The notes below the pieces were generated by a model. It was not told the origin of the DNA. It ran no database searches and worked only from the letters and a program-made list of their open reading frames with translations. This document shows, piece after piece, positions 26,158 to 34,090 of a DNA stretch of 64,000 bases. This stretch comes from Nitrososphaerota archaeon. Its GTDB lineage: Archaea > Thermoproteota > Nitrososphaeria > Nitrososphaerales > Gagatemarchaeaceae. Numbering within the stretch: position 1 is the stretch's first letter; each line of letters begins with the position of its first letter. The DNA is taken from positions 1-64,000 of the forward strand of contig JAFMAI010000002.1 of assembly GCA_029785085.1 (NCBI GenBank), given 5' to 3'. The position numbers were made by a program, and so were the translations under genes.

Positions 26158-27888
26158 CTATCTGAAGAGGTTGGTCCGTGCCAGGTCGAGGACCTCGTCC
26201 CCGCGACCGTTGAGGACGGCCTTGACCATGTAGAGGGTCATCCCCCTGACCTCTTCGAGCTTCAGGCTCGGAGGGAGAGAGAGCTCCTGTCTGTTGACCA
26301 CGACATCGAGGAGGGCGGGGCCTGGGTGCTGCAGCACCTGCCTTAACATAGGCTCCACCTGCTCCGGAAGTTCGGCCCGTAGGCCAAGAAGGCCGACTGC
26401 GTCGGCGAGCCTCGAAAAGTCTGGGTTGAGGAGGTCTGTGCCGTGCTCCAGTATGCCTGCCGCCTTCATTTCGAGCTCGACGAAAGCTAGGGCACCATTG
26501 TTGAAGACCACCACCTTCACTGGTAGATCCTGTTGCCTGAGGGTGAGCATGTCGCCCAAGAGCATCGTAAGCCCCCCGTCACCAGAGAAGGAGATCACCT
26601 GCCTCTCGGGGAACACCTTCTGGGCGCCGATTGCCAGGGGAAGCGCCCCGGCCATAGAACCATGTGAAAAAGATCCCAGCAGCCTGCGCTTCCCGTTCAT
26701 CTTCAGGTACCGCGCCGCCCAGATTGTGGGGGTACCCACATCGCAGGTGAATATGGCGTCATCTGTTGCGACGTCGTTTGTCACTTTTGCTACAAACTGC
26801 GGGTGTATCGGGATCTTCCCCGGCGTACCCATCGCCAGCGAATCAAGCTCGGCCCTGGTCTTCCGGTAGTGGTCCACACTCGCTTTCAGGTGGCCGCCTC
26901 CACGTTTGTTCGGGGACAGCAGCGGCATCAACGCCGCAAGGGTCGTCCTGACATCCCCTACCATGCCGAGGTCGACCTTCGTCCTCCTGCCGATCTGCCC
27001 TCCCCTCACGTCGATCTGAATCACCTTCGCATCTGGAGGGTAGAACTGCTGGTATGGGAAATCAGTCCCCAGCATGAGGAGGACGTCGGAGTCCATCATA
27101 GCGTAGTATCCGGACGAGAACCCCAGGAGCCCAGTCATCCCTACATCGTACGGATTATCATACTCGATAAACTCCTTCCCTCTCATGGCATGCACTATCG
27201 GGGCTTTCAGGATCCCAGCGATGCCGATCAGTTCAGAATGGGCTCCTTCGCACCCGGCCCCACCAAGGATTGTGATCTTCGTGCCAGAATTGAGGATTTT
27301 CACTGCTCTCTGGAGCTCCGCTTCAGATGGGCACACCGACGGAGACGGCCTCTCGAAGGAAGGGACAGGGCGCTGGGTGGTCGAGTCGAGGAGGGCCACA
27401 TCACCAGGAATCACCAGCACCGAGACGCCCCCTTCGGCGACTGCCTTCCGCATCGCAATCTCGAGCACCCTGCAGATTTGCTCGGGGTGGGAAACCAGTT
27501 CACAGTACAGAGAACACTCCTTGAACAGCAACTCCGGGTGGGTTTCCTGGAAGTAACCACTGCCAATCTCCCTGCTCGGGATGTGGGATGCTATGGCAAG
27601 GACGGGCACCCTGTTCCTGTAGCAGTCGTAGAGACCGTTGATTAGATGCATGTTCCCCGGCCCGCAGCTCCCCGCGCAGACCGCGAGCTTCCTTGTCAGG
27701 TGTGCCTCTGCGCCGGCTGCGAAGGCGGCGCACTCCTCGTGGCGGACGCCGACCCACTCAATCTCGTCGCCCCTTGACCGGATTGCACTGACTATTCCGT
27801 TGAGGGAATCGCCTACGACACCGTACACCCGCTCCACCCCTTGAGAAACAAACGAGTCAACTATGATGTCAGCCACCCTCTTTGCCAT
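26158..27888 (-). CDS. Pyruvate oxidase-like thiamine-diphosphate enzyme
   Basis: A 576-residue ThDP/FAD enzyme closest in layout to PoxB: the N-terminal Pyr domain (VYGVVGDSLNGI, HEECAAFAAGAEAHLT with the catalytic Glu, GSCGPGNMHLINGLYD), a middle domain, and a PP domain with the ThDP motif GDGGLTMLLGDMLTLRQ...NN. PoxB decarboxylates pyruvate to acetate and CO2, passing electrons to quinone. The short C-terminal tail (VLDLARTNLFR) is in the place where PoxB has its membrane-binding helix. Acetolactate synthase is less likely because no regulatory subunit is nearby. Confidence 0.83.
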   Translation of the reverse strand: MAKRVADIIVDSFVSQGVERVYGVVGDSLNGIVSAIRSRGDEIEWVGVRHEECAAFAAGAEAHLTRKLAVCAGSCGPGNMHLINGLYDCYRNRVPVLAIASHIPSREIGSGYFQETHPELLFKECSLYCELVSHPEQICRVLEIAMRKAVAEGGVSVLVIPGDVALLDSTTQRPVPSFERPSPSVCPSEAELQRAVKILNSGTKITILGGAGCEGAHSELIGIAGILKAPIVHAMRGKEFIEYDNPYDVGMTGLLGFSSGYYAMMDSDVLLMLGTDFPYQQFYPPDAKVIQIDVRGGQIGRRTKVDLGMVGDVRTTLAALMPLLSPNKRGGGHLKASVDHYRKTRAELDSLAMGTPGKIPIHPQFVAKVTNDVATDDAIFTCDVGTPTIWAARYLKMNGKRRLLGSFSHGSMAGALPLAIGAQKVFPERQVISFSGDGGLTMLLGDMLTLRQQDLPVKVVVFNNGALAFVELEMKAAGILEHGTDLLNPDFSRLADAVGLLGLRAELPEQVEPMLRQVLQHPGPALLDVVVNRQELSLPPSLKLEEVRGMTLYMVKAVLNGRGDEVLDLARTNLFR

Positions 27889-28127
27889 ACCATCTTTTGC
27901 CTGTATGGGGGCATTTATGCCATTTGGCTCGCTGCGCGGTCTTGGTCCGAGCCCTTACGGAAACATCGAGCCGCTTTTTCCCAAGCCGAACACAGGGTTG
28001 GTTCCATACCTGTTGGGTCCTCGACGTGGGCGTGGGTCCGCCGCAAAGGCGTCAGCTCCAGCAGATGGGCGAGCAGAGATAACATGGCGACGCAGCCCAT
28101 AAGCTGCGAGCGGCCCCAAGGCGCTTT

Positions 28128-28135
28128 CTTATAGT
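28128..28135 (+). promoter_or_regulatory. TATA box of the RecA-like gene
   Basis: CTTATAGT is centred 26-27 bp before ATG 28158, the reason for choosing that start. Confidence 0.45.
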
Positions 28136-28157
28136 GACGTGACCTTTGACAAGAGGG

Positions 28158-28757
28158 ATGAGCTCCGGACCGCAGCATCCCCTGTCCTTCTTTCAGCCAC
28201 TCGCAGGGAAGACCTCCACGTTCCTGATGGGGAGCAGGCAGGACAACCTCGCGTTCGCGCGGGCCGTCATAGGGCTGCTGAGAGCTTCAGGGAGAACATG
28301 TACTTTCATGGATTTAGACGCTCTCTACTCCTCCTACGCCGACGTGGTCTTCGCCCCCACGTCAGTCGGGGACGACTCGTGGACTCTGAGGGTCCCCTAC
28401 CCTGGCTCTGACATCGAAGCTGAGATGTCTCAACTCTTCGAAGCCCCCCAACGCACCATAGTTTTAGACAGCCTCAACACACTCTATCACCTGTTCTCCC
28501 TTGAGGACGGCAGCTCCCGCGGCAGAAGGATGGGATTCGCGCTGGCGAGCCTTTCATATCTGGCAAGGACGAATTCCAAGGCAGTAATCCTGTGTATGTA
28601 CAAACGTGAGGGCTTCGGAAGGCTTGGAACCGCCAGGTCGATTTCTGGGCTTTCAGACATAACGGCGTCCGTGGAAGTGAGGGAATCCGAACTGACTGTT
28701 AGAGCGGAGAGAGGCTCAGCCTGGCCGGGAGGAGTGTTCTCTACCCGAATCCCTTGA
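28158..28757 (+). CDS. RecA/KaiC-like protein lacking a clear Walker A motif
   Basis: About 199 residues. The order of elements resembles a RecA-fold core: a loop after the first strand (LAGKTSTFLMG), a helix, then RTIVLDSLNTLYHLF as a Walker B-like strand, and a following AVILCMYKREGFGR strand. The usual GxxGxGK[ST] is not intact (only AGKT). It may be a degenerate ATPase such as those that partner RadA or signalling complexes. It overlaps convergently with the next minus-strand gene by 17 bp. I do not recognise a named family. Confidence 0.55.
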   Translation: MSSGPQHPLSFFQPLAGKTSTFLMGSRQDNLAFARAVIGLLRASGRTCTFMDLDALYSSYADVVFAPTSVGDDSWTLRVPYPGSDIEAEMSQLFEAPQRTIVLDSLNTLYHLFSLEDGSSRGRRMGFALASLSYLARTNSKAVILCMYKREGFGRLGTARSISGLSDITASVEVRESELTVRAERGSAWPGGVFSTRIP

Positions 28758-29148
28758 GGATCGCGAGGTTGAATCCTATGAACAGCGAAACTATGAGCAG
28801 CAACAGGGCGATGCCGAGATAGAAGTTTACGGCCCTAGACCTGACCGTCTGCCTTCCGCTCATGTAGGTCAGGTAAATGCCCGCCCCCCCCATGACGATC
28901 ACCATGGCGTCGACCACGGCTTCGGGCACCGTCTCGTTCGAGCCGCTGGGGTAAGGAATCAGTGTCTCGTTGGCTACAGGGTAGGTAATTGCACTAACAA
29001 ACCCTGCCATGAGGCCGATTATGACTATGACGTAGAGCAGCTGGATGAGGCCCCCCCCTCTGGTCGCGGAGGATACGGTGCCCACTAGCCAGTCTTTCAG
29101 GGCACCTACGCTCTTCTTGTAGGCCGACTGGATTGCTTGTCTGATCAT
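28741..29148 (-). CDS. Small membrane protein, three predicted helices
   Basis: 135 residues with hydrophobic segments near 35-57, 80-97 and 108-130, and a positively charged N-terminal amphipathic stretch (IRQAIQSAYKKSVGALKDWL). The extracytoplasmic loop has NET motifs that could be N-glycosylated. Family unknown. It abuts the zinc-finger gene (stop at 29149) and belongs to a tight topoisomerase-zinc finger-membrane protein row. Confidence 0.6.
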   Translation of the reverse strand: MIRQAIQSAYKKSVGALKDWLVGTVSSATRGGGLIQLLYVIVIIGLMAGFVSAITYPVANETLIPYPSGSNETVPEAVVDAMVIVMGGAGIYLTYMSGRQTVRSRAVNFYLGIALLLLIVSLFIGFNLAILKGFG

Positions 29149-29355
29149 CTAACTACCACGCAGGGCTTCTGCTACCTCTTTTGCCCAGGGGCCCGTCTGG
29201 GCGTTGCGTATAACGTTATCCAAGAAGTCTTCCCAACTAATCCCTCCATAGGCCATGACCCACCGAGGAAATGCCGCCTCCAGCCTCTCTTTCGCACTTT
29301 CGTGGCGCCTACAGAGGCTTTCCTGCCCCTGCCTGCCACAGATGGCACACCTCAT
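29149..29355 (-). CDS. Small zinc-binding protein
   Basis: 68 residues. CAICGRQGQESLCRRH at the N-terminus gives a CxxC...C..H zinc site; the rest is helical and ends WAKEVAEALRG. It begins ATG 29355 in an ATGA overlap with the topoisomerase stop. Family unknown; the overlap suggests coupled translation and a role linked to the topoisomerase or to the membrane protein that follows. Confidence 0.6.
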   Translation of the reverse strand: MRCAICGRQGQESLCRRHESAKERLEAAFPRWVMAYGGISWEDFLDNVIRNAQTGPWAKEVAEALRGS

Positions 29356-31418
29356 GGTTTCTTCCGTCCGGGGCAGTCAGGGTTGACGCAGAGCGTCCAT
29401 GGTCGCTTCCCCACTGAGATGTACACCAAAGGCCAAGAGCACTTCCCACAAGCCTTCGCGGTCGGCCTGAGGGTCCCTTTCTGAGGTAGAGGAGCGGACG
29501 CCCTACACCCATTAGAGTAATTCGAGCAGCCCACGAACCTCTTCTTCGTGGCCTTCGAGCGTACGACACTAAGGTGTCCGCTCTTGCAGATTGGGCACTT
29601 CCCTAGAATGCCAGACCTGGCCGCCTCAGCAGCCAGTGTCCCATCTATCTCCTTCCCCACCTCCTCCTCGTTAGCGATGAGCTTCATGAGTTGCTCGGAG
29701 GCCGCGCGTATCGTCTCTCTGACGATGCCCGACTCTCCTTCTGTCCCATCCTCGATGCACTCGAGCCTCTCTTCGACTTTCCGGGTGAGGTCGGTGCTCA
29801 CCACCGAGGGGGAGTACTTCTCCATCGTCTCGATCACCGCGAACCCGAGGTCCGTCACCTCCAAGCTTTCCCCCGACACGTAACCCCTCGACAGCAGGGT
29901 CGAGATTATGTCTGCCCTGGTCGCCTTCGTTCCAATCCCCTCGCTCTCCATCTTCCCAAGCAGGCTGCCCTGGTTGTACCTCTGAGGCCTCTGTTCGAAC
30001 TTCTCTGCGACGGTCACCCCGGCGACCTCTACTATGTCACTTTCCGCGGCTGGGAAAGGCTCCGTGTCCCTGCGTCCTGCATAACTGCCATAGTACTCCA
30101 TCCATCCATGGAATGAGGTCCTGCTCCCCATCGCCCTGAACTGGTATCCCTCCACCTCGAGCAAGGTGTCGACCAGCTCACTTCTTGCCGGTGGCCCGAA
30201 TCCAGCGAGGAACCTCCGGACGATGAGTTCGAACAGCGAGTGTGTCAGCGCGCCGAGAGAGGTCCGGGGCCTCTCGCCGGTGGGGTGGATGGCGGGGTGA
30301 GCAGGGTCAGACTTCGTCCCCTGTGTGGTTCTGGTCCCGTGCTTCAATATCTTTTGAACCGCGTCGGAGTACGCTGGCATCTTCCCAATGCCGTCGAGTA
30401 TTCTCCGGAAATCCAGAGAGGCAGGCAGCATCTGGCTGCTGGTTCGAGGATAGGAGATCAGGGCAGTCAGGTATAGGCTCTCGGCTATCTGGAGTGTCCT
30501 GCTCGGAGGGATTCTGAGCGCTCTGTATGCCTCCCTCTGGAGGTCTCCGAGATTGAATGGTGTGGGCGGGCTCACTTGGACCGTGCTCCTCCGCACCGCT
30601 GCGACCACTGCCATGCCACCTCTGCACGCGAGACGAATCCCCTCAGCCTTCACTCTAGTCTTAACCTTCTCTTCGATGTACCCAGCCGAGAACTCTTTGC
30701 CGTCTTTCCGAAAGAGCCCGGTCACCTTCCAATAGGGGATGGGGACGAACTCGCGTATCTCTCGTTCCCTCTTTGCCAAGAATCCTAAGGTGGGCCCTTG
30801 GACCCTGCCTACGCTCATCGTCCTGTATCTGCGCCCTGAGGCGAGCGGGGACTGCGATAGTGCTCTTGACAGGTTGATCCCCCACAAGAAATCAATCGCG
30901 TGTCTCGTCCGCCCGACCCTCGCAAGGCCGTCGGTTTCCTGAGGTTTCAAATCGCCGAAGGACCTCCTCAGATCATCCTTTGTCAGCGTCGAGAACCTGG
31001 CCCTGAGCGCTCCCTTCTCCTTCCCTCCGCAGGCATATCTCAATAGATTGAATCCAATGGTTTCCCCTTCGACGTCGAGGTCGCAGGCGTTGACGAATTT
31101 GGCAGCCCCAGCTGCTAGCTTCCTTATGGCCGCAATTCGACTCCTCGCCGTCGTGCTCCCCTTGTCCACTTCGTTCAAGGGGTACCACTCCACATCGAAG
31201 ACAGGATAGACTGTCCTTTCCCGTGATGGGTCTGACACGCCGTATAGGTGCCCCAGGGCGGAGCAGACAACGAACTCCTCTCCTTCCCTCATGAACCTGA
31301 ACACGGGGGCACCCTCCACCTGCGAGACAGCGCACTTCCCATCCGAAAGGGCGTCGGATACCCTCCTTGCCGCATCCGGCTTCTCGCAGATGACTAGGGT
31401 GTAACCGTCGGCTGCCAT
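29352..31418 (-). CDS. DNA topoisomerase, type IA
   Basis: A 688-residue type IA topoisomerase that relaxes negatively supercoiled DNA or decatenates. The TOPRIM domain is at the N-terminus (LVICEKPDAARRV, NACDLDVEGETIG as its DxD-like acidic site). The active-site tyrosine is in ALISYPRTSSQMLP, and the C-terminus carries two Cys4 zinc ribbons (CPICKSG...CSNYSNGC and CGKC...CVNPDC). There is no helicase half, so it is not reverse gyrase. It starts the three-gene row ending at 28741. Confidence 0.92.
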   Translation of the reverse strand: MAADGYTLVICEKPDAARRVSDALSDGKCAVSQVEGAPVFRFMREGEEFVVCSALGHLYGVSDPSRERTVYPVFDVEWYPLNEVDKGSTTARSRIAAIRKLAAGAAKFVNACDLDVEGETIGFNLLRYACGGKEKGALRARFSTLTKDDLRRSFGDLKPQETDGLARVGRTRHAIDFLWGINLSRALSQSPLASGRRYRTMSVGRVQGPTLGFLAKREREIREFVPIPYWKVTGLFRKDGKEFSAGYIEEKVKTRVKAEGIRLACRGGMAVVAAVRRSTVQVSPPTPFNLGDLQREAYRALRIPPSRTLQIAESLYLTALISYPRTSSQMLPASLDFRRILDGIGKMPAYSDAVQKILKHGTRTTQGTKSDPAHPAIHPTGERPRTSLGALTHSLFELIVRRFLAGFGPPARSELVDTLLEVEGYQFRAMGSRTSFHGWMEYYGSYAGRRDTEPFPAAESDIVEVAGVTVAEKFEQRPQRYNQGSLLGKMESEGIGTKATRADIISTLLSRGYVSGESLEVTDLGFAVIETMEKYSPSVVSTDLTRKVEERLECIEDGTEGESGIVRETIRAASEQLMKLIANEEEVGKEIDGTLAAEAARSGILGKCPICKSGHLSVVRSKATKKRFVGCSNYSNGCRASAPLPQKGTLRPTAKACGKCSWPLVYISVGKRPWTLCVNPDCPGRKKP

Positions 31419-31464
31419 GGGTACTTCCAGGTGCGCGGACCTATGACCTCCCTATCCGCCAACT

Positions 31465-31644
31465 CTAGTCGAAAGAGCCGTCAATCTTCCTGACTTCGAC
31501 CTGGAACCTGCTCAGAGCGAGCTTGACACCGCACTTCCTGCACCGGTAGTCTGCTGCCTTCAACACGTCGCCCGGAGACCGTAGGTCAAACCCAGAATAC
31601 AACGGGGCGCCACAGGAGTTGCAAACAATCTCATAGGTCAACAT
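31465..31644 (-). CDS. 59-residue zinc-ribbon protein
   Basis: A short frame beginning ATG 31644 (MLTYEIVCNSCGAPLYSGF) and ending TAG 31465. It has two CxxC knuckles, CNSC near residue 8 and CRKC near 35, spaced as in a zinc ribbon. It lies between the topoisomerase gene and cofE on the same strand, 29 bp after cofE. It is shorter than common gene-size cutoffs. Function unknown; similar small ribbons are common in archaeal transcription and translation. Confidence 0.65.
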   Translation of the reverse strand: MLTYEIVCNSCGAPLYSGFDLRSPGDVLKAADYRCRKCGVKLALSRFQVEVRKIDGSFD

Positions 31645-31673
31645 CGAAGCCAGCTCGGCGCGGGCATTTAGGC

Positions 31674-32441
31674 CTATACGCGACCAGCAAATCCGAGGCT
31701 CCTGAGGTAGACATCTTCCTCTATCCTTACTGCGAACCTCCTTGGACCGTACTCCAATCCATCCCGAAGAGCTCTCTTCAGCCCCCTGACCAACACGATG
31801 GGCGTGGACTCGTCCGACTCGCCCATCAGCACCTCTGCCGCCGAGCTAAGGTCATCGGCTATCGCCTGAGAGGTGACCTTGAGCACGTTGCCGAAGAGGT
31901 CCCTCCTGCCTCTCATATCCCGTACTGCGTCTATCCCCGACGCCCCTATCGCCACCCCCGTGGTCCCCTTCCGAGTGGGAGAGAGCCTGCTGTCGCAAAC
32001 CACAACACCCACGGAGACGCCCCTGGAAAACATCAGGGCCTCTCTGATCATATGGGCGGCGACATCGGCTTTCCTGGGGTAGAGGATTACTGCCCCATGT
32101 CTGACGTTCGACTTGTCTATGCCCGCGTTGGGCGTCAGGAGCCCTTCCTTGCTGGCTAGCAGGAACCCTGGTATCCCGCCTATCACATGGTCGGACTCGC
32201 GGAGGACAAGCTCGCAGAGCTTCGAGTCCATGTGGTACTCCACCCCCAGCGCCTTCGCCTTGGCCGTCGCCTTCACACTCCCGAGTCTTATCACTCTCCC
32301 TTCTGACATGGCGATGAACTTGCTCGAAATTACGAGCACGTCACCGTCTCTCAGTCCGGCGCCAATCTTCTTTTCGATGGCCGCGACGATGTCGAACCTC
32401 GTGACCTTCACAGGGACTCGCACCGGGCGCAGGATGAGCAA
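31674..32441 (-). CDS. cofE: Coenzyme F420-0:L-glutamate ligase
   Basis: Adds glutamate residues to F420-0 with GTP. Diagnostic blocks are RDGDVLVISSKFIAMSEGRVI, ESDHVIGGIPGFLLASKEGLLTPNAGIDKSNV and GVVVCDSRLSPTRKGTTGVAIGASGI. The frame is open upstream to 32960, but that is shadow of gcvT. TTG 32441 lies 27-28 bp from the shared TATA box and begins the homologous part. It shows the organism makes F420. No other cof genes are in view. Confidence 0.92.
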   Translation of the reverse strand: MLILRPVRVPVKVTRFDIVAAIEKKIGAGLRDGDVLVISSKFIAMSEGRVIRLGSVKATAKAKALGVEYHMDSKLCELVLRESDHVIGGIPGFLLASKEGLLTPNAGIDKSNVRHGAVILYPRKADVAAHMIREALMFSRGVSVGVVVCDSRLSPTRKGTTGVAIGASGIDAVRDMRGRRDLFGNVLKVTSQAIADDLSSAAEVLMGESDESTPIVLVRGLKRALRDGLEYGPRRFAVRIEEDVYLRSLGFAGRV

Positions 32442-32464
32442 CGATTTCCGCCAGTGCGTCGTCC

Positions 32465-32477
32465 ACTTAAATAATAT
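32465..32477. promoter_or_regulatory. Shared bidirectional TATA element of cofE and gcvT
   Basis: The sequence TTAAATAATAT reads ATATTATTTAA on the other strand, so a TATA-like box exists both ways. The two start codons (TTG 32441 on minus, GTG 32496 on plus) are each 27-28 bp from its centre at about 32468-32469. Both genes are therefore expected to be leaderless and to compete for one TBP site. No second box is evident within the 54 bp between the starts. Confidence 0.65.
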
Positions 32478-32495
32478 CGGGGCCAGTTCTACGTC

Positions 32496-33608
32496 GTGCT
32501 CAAGACCACCCAGCTCTTCGGCTACCATTCTACGCACGCAAAGCTCACGGAGTTCGCGGGTTACGAGATGCCGCTCTGGTATACCACCACCATGGCAGAG
32601 CACATGGCAGTCAGGAACGCATCGGGGGTCTTCGACGTCTCGCACATGGGGAGGTTCGGTGTAGAGGGTCCGAATGCCACAGACTTCTTGGAGAGCCTGG
32701 TCCCGACTGCGGTAAAGACTCAGCCCCCGGGGAAGGTATTCTACACTCTCCTCCTCAACTCGAATGGCGGGATAATTGACGACGTGATAATTGAGAAGCT
32801 CAGGGAGGACGCGTATATGGTCGTAGTCAACGCGGCCAACACCAAGGCCGACATGGACCACATGCTCGCCCATTCTCCTGAGGGCTTGAGTGTCGACGAT
32901 AGGACTGCCTCTACTGCCATGATTGCAGTGCAGGGTCCAGGTGCTATCACCTCCCTCCAAAGCCTGACCGACCTAGACCTGGGCCAGCTCAAGCGGTTCA
33001 GGTGCGCCGAGGCCAGGGTGGCAGGCGGGAATGCCTTGATTTCAAGGACTGGGTATACAGGCGAAGACGGTTTTGAAGTGACCGTCTACGATGCGACCAA
33101 CGAGCATCCAGGTGGGGCGGTGAATGTTTGGGAGAAGCTGGCAGAGACATCGACGCCCTGCGGCCTAGGCGCCAGGGATTCCCTGAGGCTTGAAGCGGGT
33201 TTCCCGCTCCACGGCGCCGACATAGACCAAACCACGAACCCGTTCGAGGCGGACCTCGCATGGGTAGTTGCCGCAGGAAAACGGGACTTTGTAGGTTCGG
33301 ATGCGATGGAAGCGTTGGCGGCCCAACCTCCGTCTAGAATCAGACGAGGGTTGGTGCTGGACTCGGGAATACCCCGGCACGGCTTCGAAGTAATAGGTGA
33401 CGCTGGGCCGATTGGCGTAGTAACCAGTGGCACCTTCTCTCCCATCCTTCGGAAGGGAATCGCTCTCTGCTACTTGGCGTACTCCAGTTCCGAACCAGGC
33501 TCAAGGGTCGGCGTGACTATCAGGGGTGACAACCAGCCGGGAGCGGTCACGAGACCCCCGTTCTATGAAGAGCGGTCATACGGGTGGAAGAGACAGAAGG
33601 GTAATTAG
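32496..33608 (+). CDS. gcvT: Aminomethyltransferase (glycine cleavage T protein)
   Basis: Releases ammonia and forms methylene-tetrahydrofolate or its pterin analogue from the aminomethyl group on GcvH. The opening KTTQLFGYHSTHAKLTEFAGYEMPLWY, the VFDVSHMGRF block and the GLGARDSLRLEAGFPLHG signature are typical over 370 residues. GTG 32496 fits the shared TATA box. gcvH follows 23 bp later; the glycine decarboxylase P protein is not in the window. Confidence 0.94.
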   Translation: MLKTTQLFGYHSTHAKLTEFAGYEMPLWYTTTMAEHMAVRNASGVFDVSHMGRFGVEGPNATDFLESLVPTAVKTQPPGKVFYTLLLNSNGGIIDDVIIEKLREDAYMVVVNAANTKADMDHMLAHSPEGLSVDDRTASTAMIAVQGPGAITSLQSLTDLDLGQLKRFRCAEARVAGGNALISRTGYTGEDGFEVTVYDATNEHPGGAVNVWEKLAETSTPCGLGARDSLRLEAGFPLHGADIDQTTNPFEADLAWVVAAGKRDFVGSDAMEALAAQPPSRIRRGLVLDSGIPRHGFEVIGDAGPIGVVTSGTFSPILRKGIALCYLAYSSSEPGSRVGVTIRGDNQPGAVTRPPFYEERSYGWKRQKGN

Positions 33609-33631
33609 CCACACAGTGCGGCGTGGGCCCA

Positions 33632-34042
33632 ATGGAGATTCAAGGATATCAGATTCCAGACGACTTGATGTACACGGAGGAGCACGAGTGGGCCAAACAG
33701 GAGGGGAAGACGATAAGGATCGGGATCACAGACTACGCGGCCAAAACCCTCAACGACGTGGTCTACGTCAGTGCACCAAAGGTGAGCGTCACGGTTGAGC
33801 AGTCGAAGCCAATGGGTACGGTGGAATCCATCAAAGCAGTCTCAGAGGTCTACGCACCCCTTTCAGGCAGAGTGGTGGAAACCAACGGCGCCCTTGACTT
33901 TCACCCTGAGCTAATCAACAAATCGCCCTATGTGGAAGGATGGCTCATAGTGGTCGAGCCGTTGAACCTGTCCACCGAGCGGAAGTCCCTCCTCGATGCG
34001 AAGGCCTACACTGCGTACCTGGAAACCCTGCTCCAGAAGTAG
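33632..34042 (+). CDS. gcvH: Glycine cleavage system H protein
   Basis: Lipoyl carrier between P, T and L proteins. The lipoylated lysine is in GTVESIKAVSEVYAPLSG, and the YTEEHEWAK start block is canonical. ATG 33632 is preferred to GTG 33623, three codons earlier. It forms a two-gene unit with gcvT. A second, lysine-less GcvH-like protein is encoded at 41702. Confidence 0.94.
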   Translation: MEIQGYQIPDDLMYTEEHEWAKQEGKTIRIGITDYAAKTLNDVVYVSAPKVSVTVEQSKPMGTVESIKAVSEVYAPLSGRVVETNGALDFHPELINKSPYVEGWLIVVEPLNLSTERKSLLDAKAYTAYLETLLQK

Positions 34043-34057
34043 CCTAAAAGAGCACGG

Positions 34058-34065
34058 TTAAAATA
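34058..34065 (+). promoter_or_regulatory. TATA box of the oligosaccharyltransferase gene
   Basis: TTAAAATA is centred 29-30 bp before the TTG at 34091, consistent with a leaderless start. Confidence 0.5.
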
Positions 34066-34090
34066 GGCCGCAGAAAGTCGAAGTCAAGAC

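Noticed and set aside
26803-27645. 280-codon plus-strand open frame
   Set aside because: Antisense to the PoxB-like gene and compositionally shadow-like.
32442-32960. N-terminal extension of cofE
   Set aside because: Antisense to gcvT, no homology, and upstream of the shared TATA element; TTG 32441 is the better start.
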